From an uncultured Alphaproteobacteria bacterium (GTDB taxonomy: Bacteria > Pseudomonadota > Alphaproteobacteria > RF32 > CAG-239), in the NCBI GenBank assembly GCA_944391495.1, contig CALXTU010000001.1:371981-435980 (forward strand): a stretch of DNA of 64,000 bases, in the 5' to 3' direction. The translations under genes were made by a program, and so were the position numbers. The notes under the pieces were generated by a model that searched no databases, was not told the origin of the DNA, and saw only the letters and a list, made by a program, of their open reading frames with translations. How positions within the stretch are numbered: position 1 is the first letter of the stretch; each line of letters starts with the position of its first letter. Positions 26,342-35,348 of this stretch are shown one piece after another.

Positions 26342-26962
26342 ATGAAACAGGACATCTTAAATTTGGAAAACAAGGTTGTCGGTTCAATTGAACTTGACCA
26401 GTCAATCTTCGGGCTGGAAGTCTGCGCCGATATCCTGCACCGCGTTGTGGTTTGGCAGCTGGCCAGACTGCAGGCCGGTACCCACAAAACCAAAGGCCGT
26501 TCGGAAGTTGCCTTGACTCCTGCCAAACCTTTCAAACAGAAAGGCGGCGGCCGCGCCCGTCAGGGTTCGCGCAAAGGCACGCAGTTCCGCAAAGGCGGCG
26601 TTGTGTTTGGTCCGGTTGTTCGCGATCACTCGCATGATTTGACCAAGAAGTTCAGAAAACTCGGCCTGAAAACCGCTTTGTCGGCCAAGGCCAAAGGAGG
26701 CAATCTGGTTGTTATCGACGAAGCCAAACTGGCTCAGCCGAAAACCAAAGACCTGAAGAACAAACTGGAGGCTTTGAGCCTGATGAACAGTCTGTTTATT
26801 GACGGTAAAGAGGTTGACACCAATTTTGCTCTGGCTTCGCGTAACATCGTCGGTGTTGACGTTTTGCCGACCATCGGCGCCAACGTCTATGACATCTTGA
26901 GAAAAGAAAAATTGGTCTTGACTAAAGACGCGGTTGTTTGCTTGGGAGAAAGATTGAAATGA
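26342..26962 (+). CDS. rplD: 50S ribosomal protein L4
   Basis: 206 residues. ATG at 26342 is preferred to 26333, because AAGG directly abuts the earlier ATG but is properly spaced from the later one. The conserved extended loop is present ([30 protein letters not shown]), which lines the exit tunnel. In E. coli L4 represses its own operon. The stop overlaps the rplW start (ATGA). Confidence 0.97.
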   Translation: MKQDILNLENKVVGSIELDQSIFGLEVCADILHRVVVWQLARLQAGTHKTKGRSEVALTPAKPFKQKGGGRARQGSRKGTQFRKGGVVFGPVVRDHSHDLTKKFRKLGLKTALSAKAKGGNLVVIDEAKLAQPKTKDLKNKLEALSLMNSLFIDGKEVDTNFALASRNIVGVDVLPTIGANVYDILRKEKLVLTKDAVVCLGERLK

Positions 26963-27276
26963 GTAAGTCTAAGAAAACAAACAATGTAACGACCAAAATG
27001 TATGATACGCTGGTTCGTCCGGTTATTACCGAGAAATCCATGCTGTCATCGGAAAACGGCAAGGTTACATTCATTGTTCCTTTGTCTGCCAACAAAGACG
27101 AAGTTAAGGCTGCTGTCGAAGCAATCTTTAATGTCAAAGTAAACAAAGTGAATACAATTCGTACAAACGGTAAGGAAAAAGTTTTCCGCGGTCGTATCGG
27201 ACAGCGTTCCGACTATAAAAAGGCGGTGGTTACTCTTGCCGAAGGTCAAAACATTGATGTTACTACAGGAATATAA
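26959..27276 (+). CDS. rplW: 50S ribosomal protein L23
   Basis: 105 residues from an ATG that overlaps the rplD stop by four bases. The conserved core begins at [14 protein letters not shown], so the first ~13 residues are a lysine-rich extension; an internal ATG at 26998 would give the short form. L23 sits at the tunnel exit and docks trigger factor and SRP. Confidence 0.95.
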   Translation: MSKSKKTNNVTTKMYDTLVRPVITEKSMLSSENGKVTFIVPLSANKDEVKAAVEAIFNVKVNKVNTIRTNGKEKVFRGRIGQRSDYKKAVVTLAEGQNIDVTTGI

Positions 27277-27279
27277 AAA

Positions 27280-28116
27280 ATGGCATTGAAAAATTATAAG
27301 CCCACATCTCCTGGACTTCGTCAGCTCGTTATCGTTGACAGAAGCGAGCTGTATAAAGGCAAGCCGGAAAAATCCCTGACGGTCGGTCTGACAAAAACCG
27401 GCGGCCGTGATAATTTCGGTCATGTCACCAGTCGCAGAATCGGTGGCGGTCATAAACGCAAATTGCGCGTGATTGACTTCAAACGCAGAAAATTTGATTC
27501 AGAGGCTACGGTCGAGAGAATCGAATATGATCCGAATCGTTCGGCTTTCATCGCTTTGATCAGCTATGAAGACGGCGAAAAGGCTTATATTCTGGCTCCG
27601 CAGAGACTGAAAGCCGGCGATAAGGTTGTTTCTTCGGAAAAAGCCGATATCAAACCGGGTAATGCCATGCCTTTGAAAAATATGCCGGTCGGTACCATTA
27701 TTCACAATGTTGAGCTCAGAGCCGGTAAAGGCGGTCAGTTGGTTCGTTCCGCCGGCTGCTATGCCCAGTTGGTCGGTAAAGATGCCGGTTATGCTCAGTT
27801 GAAGTTGAGTTCCGGTGAGCTGCGCGTTGTTCGTGAAGAATGTCTGGCTACGGTCGGTGCGGTTTCAAACCCCGATAACCAGAACAGATCTCTCGGCAAG
27901 GCCGGCCGCAACCGTTGGTTGGGCAATCGTCCGGTTTCGCGCGGTGTTGCGATGAACCCGGTTGATCACCCGCATGGTGGTGGTGAAGGTCGTACTTCGG
28001 GCGGTCGTCATCCGGTTACTCCGTGGGGCAAACCGACGAAAGGCTATAAGACTCGTACTAACAAGAAGACGGATAAATTCATTTTGAGAAGCCGTCACGA
28101 AAATAAAAAGAAATAA
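27280..28116 (+). CDS. rplB: 50S ribosomal protein L2
   Basis: 278 residues, normal. The RNA-binding and C-terminal regions are complete, including [12 protein letters not shown] with the conserved histidine near the peptidyl-transferase centre. Starts three bases after rplW, indicating translational coupling. Confidence 0.99.
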   Translation: MALKNYKPTSPGLRQLVIVDRSELYKGKPEKSLTVGLTKTGGRDNFGHVTSRRIGGGHKRKLRVIDFKRRKFDSEATVERIEYDPNRSAFIALISYEDGEKAYILAPQRLKAGDKVVSSEKADIKPGNAMPLKNMPVGTIIHNVELRAGKGGQLVRSAGCYAQLVGKDAGYAQLKLSSGELRVVREECLATVGAVSNPDNQNRSLGKAGRNRWLGNRPVSRGVAMNPVDHPHGGGEGRTSGGRHPVTPWGKPTKGYKTRTNKKTDKFILRSRHENKKK

Positions 28117-28128
28117 GGAGAAACGCTC

Positions 28129-28407
28129 ATGACACGTTCCGTATGGAAAGGGCCGTTTGTTGATGGCTATCTTCTGAAAAAAGCTGAAGCTGCCAAAGCT
28201 TCAAAACGTAATGAAGTGATTAAAATTTGGTCTCGCCGGTCAACGATGTTGCCGCAGTTTGTCGGTTTAACATTCGGTGTGCATAATGGTCACAAGTTCA
28301 TCCCGGTACTGGTTACCGAGGATATGATTGGTCATAAATTCGGTGAGTTTGCGCCGACCCGTACTTTTTACGGTCACGCTGCAGACAAGAAAGCTAAGAG
28401 AGGTTAA
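28129..28407 (+). CDS. rpsS: 30S ribosomal protein S19
   Basis: 92 residues, normal. Starts [20 protein letters not shown], with the conserved [29 protein letters not shown] segment. AAGGAG precedes the ATG. The protein contacts S13 in the small-subunit head; rpsM itself is not in this window. Confidence 0.99.
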   Translation: MTRSVWKGPFVDGYLLKKAEAAKASKRNEVIKIWSRRSTMLPQFVGLTFGVHNGHKFIPVLVTEDMIGHKFGEFAPTRTFYGHAADKKAKRG

Positions 28408-28409
28408 TG

Positions 28410-28784
28410 ATGAGCAAAGCTAAAAGTACCAGAAGAGTAGAGGCAAATGAGGCTTTGGCCATTTGTCATTCTATCCGCACCTCTCCGCGCAAGCTGAATC
28501 TGGTTGCCCAGTCTATCCGTGGTCTGGATGCCGCAAAAGCGGTGGCCGAACTCAGCTTTTCGAAGAAAAGAATCGCTAAAACCGCTTTGGCCGTATTGCA
28601 GTCTGCAATCGCCAATGCAGAAAACAATCACCAGCTGAATATCGACAAGCTGTTTGTTAAAGCTGCTTTTGTCGGTAAAGGCTTAGTAATGAAACGTATG
28701 CACGCGCGCGGCCGCGGCAGAGGGGCCAGAGTTTTGAAACCCTTCTCCAATCTGACCGTCGTTGTTGCAGAGCGTGGGGAGTAA
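28410..28784 (+). CDS. rplV: 50S ribosomal protein L22
   Basis: 124 residues from the second of two consecutive ATGs (28407 and 28410); the second has better spacing to AGAGAGG. The conserved [17 protein letters not shown] and the tunnel-lining loop with [14 protein letters not shown] are present. Overlaps or abuts the rpsS stop. Confidence 0.97.
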   Translation: MSKAKSTRRVEANEALAICHSIRTSPRKLNLVAQSIRGLDAAKAVAELSFSKKRIAKTALAVLQSAIANAENNHQLNIDKLFVKAAFVGKGLVMKRMHARGRGRGARVLKPFSNLTVVVAERGE

Positions 28785-28788
28785 TCTA

Positions 28789-29457
28789 ATGGGACAAAAA
28801 GTAAATCCTACAAGTCTTCGTTTGGGAGTTAACCGTACCTGGGATTCTCGTTGGTATGCTGGCGACAAATATGCGGATTACCTTCACGAAGATGTTAAAA
28901 TCAAAGAGTTCTTGAAAGAGAAATTGGCTCAGGCCGGCGTCAGCAAGATTGTTATCGAGCGCCCTGCCAAAAAGGCCAGAGTTACAATTCACTCTGCAAG
29001 ACCGGGTGTTGTCATCGGCAAAAAAGGGCAGGATATTGAGGTTTTGAGAAAAGAAATCCAGAAAATGACCGACTCTGAAGTTCAGTTGAATATTCTGGAA
29101 GTCAGAAAACCCGAACTGGATGCGCAATTGGTTGCAGACAGCGTTGCCCAGCAGCTGGAACGCCGCGTTGCTTTCCGTCGCGCGATGAAACGCGTTATGC
29201 AGTCAGCTCTGCGTTTGGGTGCCGAAGGTATCAAGGTTGCCTGCTCGGGACGTTTGGGCGGCGCCGAAATCGCCAGAACCGAACACTACCGTGAAGGCCG
29301 TGTTCCGCTGCATACTTTGCGCGCTGACATTGATTATGCTACCTCAACCGCTCATACAACTTATGGTGCCTGCGGTGTTAAGGTCTGGATCTACAAGGGC
29401 GAAATCATGGCTCATGATCCGATGGCGCAGGACAAGAAGTTGGCTGAACAGAAATAA
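28789..29457 (+). CDS. rpsC: 30S ribosomal protein S3
   Basis: 222 residues. The start is the ATG of [13 protein letters not shown], preceded by GGGGAG; an upstream in-frame start inside rplV is not credible. The KH domain ([16 protein letters not shown]) and C-terminal domain are complete. S3 lies at the mRNA entry channel. Confidence 0.98.
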   Translation: MGQKVNPTSLRLGVNRTWDSRWYAGDKYADYLHEDVKIKEFLKEKLAQAGVSKIVIERPAKKARVTIHSARPGVVIGKKGQDIEVLRKEIQKMTDSEVQLNILEVRKPELDAQLVADSVAQQLERRVAFRRAMKRVMQSALRLGAEGIKVACSGRLGGAEIARTEHYREGRVPLHTLRADIDYATSTAHTTYGACGVKVWIYKGEIMAHDPMAQDKKLAEQK

Positions 29458-29470
29458 TGGGTGAATAGAA

Positions 29471-29899
29471 ATGTTAAGTCCGAAAAGATTAAAGTTCCGC
29501 AAACAGCATAAGGGCCGTATTCATGGTCTGGCCAAAGGCGGATATGAATTGAATTTTGGTTCATACGGTCTGAAAGCCCTGACTCCGGATCGCATTACGG
29601 CGCGCCAGATTGAGGCCGCTCGTCGCGCGATTACCCGTGAGATGAAAAGACTTGGACAATTGTGGATCAGAATTTTCCCTGATGTTCCGGTGTCGGATAA
29701 ACCGGCCGAGGTTCGTATGGGTAAAGGTAAAGGTTCTGTCGAGTTCTGGGTTGCCAGAGTTAAACCCGGCCGCATCCTGTTTGAGTGTGAAGGCATTGAC
29801 GAAGCCACGGCTCGTCAGGCTTTGGCTCTGGGTGCCGCAAAACTGCCGATTAAGACCAAGTTTGTGAAAAAACTTAATTCAGAACTGGGAGCAGAATAA
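29471..29899 (+). CDS. rplP: 50S ribosomal protein L16
   Basis: 142 residues. Starts [19 protein letters not shown], with the [10 protein letters not shown] region and the [18 protein letters not shown] motif typical of L16. Its stop overlaps the rpmC start by one base. The protein is a late-assembly 50S component near the A site. Confidence 0.98.
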   Translation: MLSPKRLKFRKQHKGRIHGLAKGGYELNFGSYGLKALTPDRITARQIEAARRAITREMKRLGQLWIRIFPDVPVSDKPAEVRMGKGKGSVEFWVARVKPGRILFECEGIDEATARQALALGAAKLPIKTKFVKKLNSELGAE

Positions 29900-30096
29900 T
29901 GGTAAAAACTAAAGATCTTCGTGCTATGAGTTTGGATGAACTGGAAGCCAAGCTGCTGGAATGCAAAAAAGAGCAGTTTAACTTGCGCGTTCAACAATCT
30001 ACCGGCCAATTGCAAAACACAGCCCAGCTGGCAAAAGTCCGTAAAGAAGTAGCCAAAATCAACACGCTCATTACCGAGCGCAACAAGAAGAATTAA
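29899..30096 (+). CDS. rpmC: 50S ribosomal protein L29
   Basis: 65 residues, normal. Helical hairpin protein with the [23 protein letters not shown] and [15 protein letters not shown] motifs. Starts on the last base of the rplP stop, so it is translationally coupled. Confidence 0.97.
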   Translation: MVKTKDLRAMSLDELEAKLLECKKEQFNLRVQQSTGQLQNTAQLAKVRKEVAKINTLITERNKKN

Positions 30097-30113
30097 ACTT
30101 AAGGAGAAAACTT

Positions 30114-30350
30114 ATGCCTAAAAGAATTCTTCAAGGTGTTGTTGTTAGTGATAAACAGGATAAAACCGTCGTGGTCAGTGTAGAGCGTCAGGTTATGCAT
30201 CCGGTTTATAAGAAGTTCATCAAAAAGAGCAAAAAGTATGCCGCTCATGATGAAAATAATCAGTTCAAGGTTGGCGATATCGTCCGCATTGAAGAATGTG
30301 CGCCGAAATCCAAGACCAAAACATGGACTGTACTCGTTGATAACGCCTAA
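30114..30350 (+). CDS. rpsQ: 30S ribosomal protein S17
   Basis: 78 residues. OB-fold protein with [27 protein letters not shown] and [25 protein letters not shown] precedes the ATG. Primary 16S-binding protein of the body of the 30S subunit. Confidence 0.98.
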   Translation: MPKRILQGVVVSDKQDKTVVVSVERQVMHPVYKKFIKKSKKYAAHDENNQFKVGDIVRIEECAPKSKTKTWTVLVDNA

Positions 30351-30368
30351 GAGAAAAGGAATTAGAAA

Positions 30369-30737
30369 ATGATACAGATGCAAACCAACCTTGATGTCGC
30401 CGACAACTCTGGTGCTCGTCAGGTGCAGTGCATTAAAGTTCTTGGCGGTTCCAAGAGAATGCACGCTTCCGTTGGCGATGTTATCGTCGTATCCATTAAG
30501 GATGCGATACCAAAGGGTCGCGTGAAAAAAGGTGATGTCCACAAAGCCGTTATCGTTCGTACGGCTTCGGATATCAGACGCAAAGACGGATCGGTTATCC
30601 GCTTTGACAAAAATGCTGCCGTTCTCATCAATAAAGACGGTGAGCCGATTGGTACCCGTATCTTCGGCCCCGTTACGAGAGAACTCAGAACCAAGAAATT
30701 TATGAAAATTATTTCATTAGCACCGGAGGTACTGTAA
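30369..30737 (+). CDS. rplN: 50S ribosomal protein L14
   Basis: 122 residues, normal. The signature [22 protein letters not shown] and [13 protein letters not shown] are intact. L14 is the docking site for RsfS, whose gene is at 18048. The stop overlaps the rplX start by one base. Confidence 0.99.
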   Translation: MIQMQTNLDVADNSGARQVQCIKVLGGSKRMHASVGDVIVVSIKDAIPKGRVKKGDVHKAVIVRTASDIRRKDGSVIRFDKNAAVLINKDGEPIGTRIFGPVTRELRTKKFMKIISLAPEVL

Positions 30738-31045
30738 TGCCTAAGTTGAAAATTAAAAAGGGCGACCAAGTTGTCATTTTGTCAGGTGATGACAAAGGCA
30801 AAACTGGTGAAGTATTGAAAGCGATGCCGAAGGAAAACAAAGTGGTTGTTCAAGGTGTTAATCTGGTTAAAAGACACACCAAACCCAGCCAGACCAATCC
30901 CGGCGGGATCGTAACCAAAGAAGCGCCGATCAACGCTTCAAACGTTGCCTATGCCAAAGACGGAAAAGCCACGAAAATCGGCTATAAAGAAGTCAACGGC
31001 AAGAAGGTGCGTGTTGCCCGCAAAACCGGTGCCGTAATCGATTAA
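30737..31045 (+). CDS. rplX: 50S ribosomal protein L24
   Basis: 102 residues. KOW motif near the N-terminus ([20 protein letters not shown]) and the [15 protein letters not shown] segment. It initiates 50S assembly. Overlaps rplN at its start and touches the rplE region at its end. Confidence 0.98.
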   Translation: MPKLKIKKGDQVVILSGDDKGKTGEVLKAMPKENKVVVQGVNLVKRHTKPSQTNPGGIVTKEAPINASNVAYAKDGKATKIGYKEVNGKKVRVARKTGAVID

Positions 31046-31059
31046 TGGGAGAAAAATTT

Positions 31060-31599
31060 ATGGCAAATTTTGAAGATTTATACAATCAGGTCATAAAAAA
31101 ATCTCTTGTGGAAAAATTCGGTTACACCAACCCACATGAGATTCCGAAACTGACGAAGATTGTGTTGAACATCGGTGTCGGTGATGCCGTTACCGATAAG
31201 AAGAAACTGAACAATGCGGTTGAGGAGCTTGCCCTGATTGCCGGTCAGAAACCGGTTATCACCACGGCTCGCAAATCAATCGCGACGTTTAAGGTCAGAG
31301 AAGGTATGCCGATCGGTTGTAAAGTTACGCTGCGTTCGACCAGAATGTACGAATTTTTGGAAAGACTGGTCAACATGGCTTTGCCGCGCGTCAGAGATTT
31401 CCACGGTATCAGCGGAAAGAACTTTGACGGCAGAGGCAACTTTGCTTTCGGCATTAAAGAGCAGATTATTTTCCCCGAAATCAACTATGACAAGGTTGAG
31501 AATGTCAGAGGTATGGATATCTGCATCTGCACCAGCGCCAAAACGGACGAAGAGGCCAAAGCTCTTCTGACCGGTTTTAACCTGCCTTACAAGAAATAA
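31060..31599 (+). CDS. rplE: 50S ribosomal protein L5
   Basis: 179 residues, the same length as in E. coli. ATG at 31060 is preferred to the one at 31045 because GGGAGAA lies at the right distance upstream and the extra five residues are not conserved. Motifs include [12 protein letters not shown] and [17 protein letters not shown]. Binds 5S rRNA. Confidence 0.98.
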   Translation: MANFEDLYNQVIKKSLVEKFGYTNPHEIPKLTKIVLNIGVGDAVTDKKKLNNAVEELALIAGQKPVITTARKSIATFKVREGMPIGCKVTLRSTRMYEFLERLVNMALPRVRDFHGISGKNFDGRGNFAFGIKEQIIFPEINYDKVENVRGMDICICTSAKTDEEAKALLTGFNLPYKK

Positions 31600-31613
31600 G
31601 TGGAGAGAAACAC

Positions 31614-31919
31614 ATGGCAAAAACAAGTTCAGTTTACAGAAACTTGAAAAGAGCTGAGATGGCCAAGAAGTTTGCTTCGCGCCGCAATAAGCTCAAAAAG
31701 ATAGTTATGGATAAAACCATCTCTCCGGAAGAGAGATTCCAGGCTACTTTGAAACTGGCCGAACTGCCGCGTAATTCTGCAAAAATCAGATACAGAAACC
31801 GCTGCAAGCTGACCGGCCGTTCTCGTGGTGTTTACCGGAAATTCGGTTTGTCCCGCGTTGAGTTGCGCGATATGGCAAGCTTTGGTGAAATTCCGGGTTT
31901 GGTTAAATCAAGCTGGTAG
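31614..31919 (+). CDS. rpsN: 30S ribosomal protein S14 (zinc-independent form)
   Basis: 101 residues, the long zinc-free form: the CXXC pairs of the short form are absent. The C-terminal RNRCKLTGRSRGVYRKFGLSR and FGEIPGLVKSSW motifs are complete. GGAGAG precedes the ATG. Confidence 0.98.
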   Translation: MAKTSSVYRNLKRAEMAKKFASRRNKLKKIVMDKTISPEERFQATLKLAELPRNSAKIRYRNRCKLTGRSRGVYRKFGLSRVELRDMASFGEIPGLVKSSW

Positions 31920-31931
31920 GGAGATTCGCAT

Positions 31932-32330
31932 ATGTCAATGACAGATCCTTTGGGCGATATGCTCACACGCATTAGAAACGCACAAAGAGCCAAGAAGAGT
32001 GAAGTCGTATCACCTGCTTCTCGCTTGCGTGAAAATGTGTTGGAAGTTCTGAAAAAAGAGGGATACATTCTCGGTTATGAAAAGACCAATGTTCGTCCCG
32101 GTGTTGATGAACTTCACATTAAATTGAAGTATCATGAAGGTGCTTCGGTTATTACGGAAATTTTCCGGGTATCCACTCCGGGCAGAAGAGTTTATTCTTC
32201 GGTTAAAGATTTGCCGAGAGTGTATAACGGCCTGGGTATTTCCATTATTTCAACCCCGCAGGGCGTTATGAGCGACAATGAAGCTCGCAAGGCCAATGTC
32301 GGCGGTGAAATTTTGTGCCAGGTATTTTAA
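31932..32330 (+). CDS. rpsH: 30S ribosomal protein S8
   Basis: 132 residues. Starts [18 protein letters not shown] and ends with the conserved [33 protein letters not shown]. In E. coli S8 represses the spc operon by binding the mRNA at the L5 region. Confidence 0.98.
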   Translation: MSMTDPLGDMLTRIRNAQRAKKSEVVSPASRLRENVLEVLKKEGYILGYEKTNVRPGVDELHIKLKYHEGASVITEIFRVSTPGRRVYSSVKDLPRVYNGLGISIISTPQGVMSDNEARKANVGGEILCQVF

Positions 32331-32345
32331 GGGGAGGGAAACGGT

Positions 32346-32882
32346 ATGTCTAGAGTTGGTAAATATCCGGTCATTATCCCCGATGGCGTTAATGTTACGG
32401 TCGAAGCCGGCAATGTTGTGGTTAAAGGGAAAAACGGTGAGTTGTCCTGCCATTATGATGCCGATCATGTTTCGGTCGTTCTGGAAGAAAATAAAGTGGT
32501 TGTATCGCCCAAGGCCGAAACCAAACAGGCCAGAGCTTTATGGGGAACGACCAGAGCCAATATCAACACCCTGGTTAAGGGCGTTCATGACGGCTTTACA
32601 AAAGAGTTGGAGCTGGTCGGCGTCGGTTATAAGGCGCGCGTCGAGGGCAACAAGCTGATTATGTCTTTGGGATATTCGCATGATGTAACGATTGAAGCTC
32701 CCAAAGGATTAAAGATTACTTGTGCTTCGCCGACACAGATCAGCATCTTTGGTGCAGACAAACAGCTTGTCGGTCAGACGGCGTCGGAAATTCGCGAATG
32801 GAGAAAACCGGAGCCCTATAAAGGCAAAGGTATCAAATATGTCGGCGAATATGTCCGTCGTAAGGAAGGCAAGAAGAAATAA
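32346..32882 (+). CDS. rplF: 50S ribosomal protein L6
   Basis: 178 residues, normal. Starts MSRVGKYPVIIPDGV and carries the signature KPEPYKGKGIKYVGEYVRRKEGK at its C-terminus. AGGGGAGG precedes the ATG. Located near the GTPase centre of the 50S subunit. Confidence 0.98.
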   Translation: MSRVGKYPVIIPDGVNVTVEAGNVVVKGKNGELSCHYDADHVSVVLEENKVVVSPKAETKQARALWGTTRANINTLVKGVHDGFTKELELVGVGYKARVEGNKLIMSLGYSHDVTIEAPKGLKITCASPTQISIFGADKQLVGQTASEIREWRKPEPYKGKGIKYVGEYVRRKEGKKK

Positions 32883-32894
32883 GGATAAATAAAG

Positions 32895-33257
32895 ATGAGT
32901 ACACCAAGAGAATCGTTTGAAAAGAGAAAAGGCCGGGTTCGGTCTGCTCTTAAGAAAGCTGCCAACGGCAAGATGAGATTATCTGTCTTCCGCAGCGGCA
33001 AACATATGTATGCTCAGATTATTGACGACGTTAAAGGCGTTACGGTTGCTTCGGCTTCGACTTTGGATAAAGAAGTCAGAGAGAATCTGAAAAAGACCGC
33101 TAATGTCGAAGCGGCAAGTTTCGTCGGCAAGGTTATTGCCGAACGTGCCGTTAAATCCGGCGTCAGTGAAGTGGTTTTTGATCGCGGCGGTTATCTTTAT
33201 CACGGCCGGGTCAAAGCTTTGGCCGATGCAGCACGCAGTGCTGGCTTGAAATTCTAA
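32895..33257 (+). CDS. rplR: 50S ribosomal protein L18
   Basis: 120 residues. Contains [29 protein letters not shown] and the C-terminal [22 protein letters not shown] motif. Binds 5S rRNA together with L5. GGAT lies 12 bases before the ATG; the site is weak. Confidence 0.98.
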   Translation: MSTPRESFEKRKGRVRSALKKAANGKMRLSVFRSGKHMYAQIIDDVKGVTVASASTLDKEVRENLKKTANVEAASFVGKVIAERAVKSGVSEVVFDRGGYLYHGRVKALADAARSAGLKF

Positions 33258-33268
33258 GGGAGAGTAAA

Positions 33269-33841
33269 ATGGCACAACAAGCTGTAGAACAACGCCGCAA
33301 TAACAGAGCGGAGAAAAAAGAAGAACTGGTTGAGAAACTGGTTCATGTCAACCGGGTTGCCAAAACCGTTAAAGGCGGCCGTACGATGTCGTTTGCTGCG
33401 GTAGTCGTCGTCGGCGACCAGAAAGGACGCGTCGGCTATGGTGCTGGTAAAGCTTCGGAAGTTCCGGAAGCCATTACCAAAGCGACTAACGAGGCTAAAA
33501 GAAACATGATTCGCATTCCGCTGCGTGAAGGCAGAACACTGCATCATGATATTGCCGGGCGTTTCGGCGCCGGTAAAGTTTATCTGCGGACGGCTCCGGC
33601 CGGTACCGGTGTTATCGCCGGCGGTCCGATGCGCGCCGTATTTGAAGTTTTGGGCGTTCAGGATGTCGTTGCAAAATCTGTCGGATCAAATAATCCGTAC
33701 AATATGATTAAGGCAACGTTCAATGCGCTGGAATCAATCAATTCACCGAGAATGGTTGCGGCTAAACGCGGCAAAAAGGTTGGTGATATTGTTTCGCGCC
33801 GTGAAAGCTCCAATTCTAAAATGACAGCAGAGGAGGCTTAA
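33269..33841 (+). CDS. rpsE: 30S ribosomal protein S5
   Basis: 190 residues, with the usual alphaproteobacterial length. Double-stranded RNA-binding-like N-terminal domain ([26 protein letters not shown]) and C-terminal domain ([35 protein letters not shown]). It affects translational accuracy. rpmD follows after three bases. Confidence 0.98.
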   Translation: MAQQAVEQRRNNRAEKKEELVEKLVHVNRVAKTVKGGRTMSFAAVVVVGDQKGRVGYGAGKASEVPEAITKATNEAKRNMIRIPLREGRTLHHDIAGRFGAGKVYLRTAPAGTGVIAGGPMRAVFEVLGVQDVVAKSVGSNNPYNMIKATFNALESINSPRMVAAKRGKKVGDIVSRRESSNSKMTAEEA

Positions 33842-33844
33842 TCA

Positions 33845-34030
33845 ATGGCTGATAAAAAAACTATCAAAGTTACACAGATTGCCAGCCCGATCGGCAAACC
33901 GAAAGATCAGAGAGCGACGTTGATCGGTCTCGGATTGAATAAAATGCACAAGGTTTCTGAACTGGAAGATACGCCGTCAGTACGCGGAATGATTAAAAAG
34001 GTTCAGCATCTTGTAAAGGTTGAAGAATAG
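33845..34030 (+). CDS. rpmD: 50S ribosomal protein L30
   Basis: 61 residues. Short-form L30 with [30 protein letters not shown] and the [14 protein letters not shown] ending. It overlaps nothing but is only three bases from rpsE. The following gap of 123 bases before rplO is unusually long for this operon and holds a large stem-loop. Confidence 0.97.
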   Translation: MADKKTIKVTQIASPIGKPKDQRATLIGLGLNKMHKVSELEDTPSVRGMIKKVQHLVKVEE

Positions 34031-34035
34031 TAAGA

Positions 34036-34110
34036 GTCCAGAAGGATATGGCCGGTTGAATTTTTTGCGGAATAATAAGCTTGAAAAATTTGTACGGTCA
34101 TATCCTGGAC
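34036..34110 (+). promoter_or_regulatory. long stem-loop between rpmD and rplO
   Basis: Arms 34036-34054 and 34095-34110 pair as GTCCA, then GATATG and CCG with one G-U pair and a three-base bulge, giving about 15 pairs around a 40-base AT-rich loop. No T-run follows, so it is not a simple terminator. rpmD and rplO are normally almost adjacent. A processing site, translational control element or insertion remnant are all possible. Confidence 0.5.
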
Positions 34111-34153
34111 GGGCTTTTGCAAGATAGTTCATTATTTGATTAGGATTAAAACG

Positions 34154-34609
34154 ATGAAACTTAACGAAATCAGAGATAACGAAGGCGCCAGAAAGCCCCG
34201 CAAACGTGTTGCGCGCGGTATCGGCAGCGGCTCTGGCAAGACGGCCGGCCGCGGTCAGAAAGGTCAGAAGTCGCGTTCGGGCGTTGCCGTCAACGGTTTT
34301 GAAGGCGGCCAGATGCCGATTTATCGCAGACTGCCGAAAAGAGGTTTTAAAAACCACTTTGCCAAAGAGTTTGCCGTGGTTAATCTGGACAGCATTCAGA
34401 AGGCGGTTGATGCCGGTAAGCTGAATGCCGAAGAGATTAATATTGAGGCTCTTTTGAAGGCCGGTCTTGTCAGCAAAAAACTGGACGGTGTTCGGTTGCT
34501 GGCCAGAGGTGCGATTACTTCCAAAATTAGCATTACGGTTAATTCGGCTTCAAAATCTGCGGTAGCCGCGGTTGAGAAGGCCGGCGGAAAGGTCAGCCTT
34601 GTCGCTTAA
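34154..34609 (+). CDS. rplO: 50S ribosomal protein L15
   Basis: 151 residues from the ATG at 34154, which begins the conserved [37 protein letters not shown] region. TTAGGA precedes it. This is the last gene of the ribosomal unit here: in most bacteria secY, adk, rpsM, rpsK, rpoA and rplQ follow, but a terminator comes 19 bases after the stop. Confidence 0.98.
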   Translation: MKLNEIRDNEGARKPRKRVARGIGSGSGKTAGRGQKGQKSRSGVAVNGFEGGQMPIYRRLPKRGFKNHFAKEFAVVNLDSIQKAVDAGKLNAEEINIEALLKAGLVSKKLDGVRLLARGAITSKISITVNSASKSAVAAVEKAGGKVSLVA

Positions 34610-34627
34610 GAGTTGCTTGCATAGCGC

Positions 34628-34666
34628 AAAAAATCCGTCCTTTTATTTGAAGGGCGGGTTTTTTGT
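34628..34666 (+). terminator. terminator of the S10-spc unit
   Basis: A-run, stem TCCGTCCTT against AAGGGCGGG (two G-U pairs), then six T. It ends the ribosomal transcript after rplO, where secY would normally continue. Confidence 0.88.
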
Positions 34667-34686
34667 TATATTATTTGCAGGTTATT

Positions 34687-34794
34687 TTACCTTGGAGCTG
34701 ATTCTTCACAGGCTCCCTGCGGCCGCCTGTTCGCAGGCAGATCAAAAGCCAAAAAAAAGCCACCCGCAAGGGGTGGTCTTTTTTGGCTCCGGCT
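34687..34794. repeat. 108-bp direct repeat, copy 1 (tRNA-Asn tail duplicate)
   Basis: 106 of 108 bases match copy 2 at 34935-35042, 248 bases away. It contains a GGAGC/GCTCC hairpin, a GCCTG-TTCG-CAGGC hairpin, a copy of the tRNA terminator, and at its right end the last 11 bases of the tRNA-Asn gene (complement of the CCA end and acceptor strand). It has no tRNA attached. Confidence 0.93.
34751..34778 (-). terminator. duplicated copy of the tRNA terminator
   Basis: Same CCACCC/GGGTGG hairpin and A-run (T-run on the minus strand) as at 34999-35026. It has no RNA gene directly attached, but could act as a second, backup stop for the tRNA transcript. Confidence 0.75.
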
Positions 34795-34806
34795 TCTAGC
34801 TTGCTA

Positions 34807-34821
34807 AGCGAAAATTTCGCT
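34807..34821. repeat. short palindrome inside the duplicated region
   Basis: AGCGAAA and TTTCGCT around one central base, within two direct copies of GCTAAGCG (34803 and 34819). It lies in the spacer between the two 108-bp repeats. Confidence 0.6.
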
Positions 34822-34905
34822 AAGCGTGCGTCGGTCACTCGTTTTGTATGATTTCCGGCGCCGTCTGATAACGGCTTGAAAATCTGACAAAACATCGCCT
34901 CCGGC

Positions 34906-34939
34906 GGTAATATCAACCGGAGCAGCGGTTGATATTACC
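34906..34939. repeat. 14-bp perfect inverted repeat
   Basis: GGTAATATCAACCG, six-base loop, then its exact complement. The right arm runs into the first bases of repeat copy 2. No similar arm is attached to copy 1. Confidence 0.85.
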
Positions 34940-35042
34940 TTGGAGCTGATTCTTCACAGGCTCCCTGCGGCCGCCTGTTCGCAGGCAGACAAAAAGCCAA
35001 AAAAAAGCCACCCGCAAGGGGTGGTCTTTTTTGGCTCCGGCT
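34935..35042. repeat. 108-bp direct repeat, copy 2 (with the real tRNA-Asn)
   Basis: Second copy; its right end is the 3' end of the intact tRNA-Asn gene. Because it continues into a functional tRNA, this is probably the parental copy. Confidence 0.93.
34999..35026 (-). terminator. terminator of the tRNA-Cys/tRNA-Asn transcript
   Basis: Read on the minus strand: CCACCC-loop-GGGTGG stem followed by a T-run of eight, starting six bases after the tRNA-Asn CCA end. Confidence 0.88.
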
Positions 35043-35106
35043 GCCTGATTCGAACAGGCGACCAATCGGTTAACAGCCGATTGCTCTACCGCTGAGCTAA
35101 GCCGGA
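35032..35106 (-). tRNA. tRNA-Asn (GTT)
   Basis: 75 bases with encoded CCA. The acceptor stem TCCGGCT/AGCCGGA is perfect, with discriminator G. The anticodon stem ATCGG/CCGAT carries loop CTGTTAA with anticodon GTT, and the T-loop GTTCGAATC is standard. It follows tRNA-Cys and was probably transcribed with it. Its 3' end lies in a duplicated block. Confidence 0.97.
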
Positions 35107-35124
35107 ATAATACGGTATTTTATT

Positions 35125-35199
35125 TGGAGGCCGGTACCGGAATTGAACCGATGTACAAGGATTTGCAGTCCTCTGCATGAGCCACTCTGCCAACCGGCC
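35125..35199 (-). tRNA. tRNA-Cys (GCA)
   Basis: 75 bases with encoded CCA. Acceptor stem GGCCGGT/ACCGGCC and discriminator T, the expected identity base for cysteine. The anticodon loop CTGCAAA gives anticodon GCA, and the T-loop is GTTCAATTC. First tRNA of a two-tRNA transcript. Confidence 0.96.
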
Positions 35200-35235
35200 A
35201 ATCATGGTTACCGTTCTCTCAATCGGTGTTTCCTA

Positions 35236-35263
35236 TATATACAGAAATTTTTTCCGCAGTCAA
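35236..35263 (-). promoter_or_regulatory. promoter of the tRNA-Cys/tRNA-Asn unit
   Basis: On the minus strand: TTGACT (35258-35263), 16-base spacer, TATATA (35236-35241), 36 bases before the tRNA-Cys 5' end. No obvious GC-rich discriminator was noted. Confidence 0.75.
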
Positions 35264-35348
35264 TAGCTTTTTTTGAAAAAAGTGTTTTTTTATCACAAAA
35301 TTGTTATATGATGTGCGGTAATGTCGGAGCATCTGAAAGGAAAAAAGA

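Noticed and set aside
34687..35042. CRISPR or prophage attachment sites
   Set aside because: Only two copies of 108 bp, no spacers of regular length, no cas or integrase genes; the repeat covers only 11 bases of the tRNA. A past integration cannot be excluded but is not shown.
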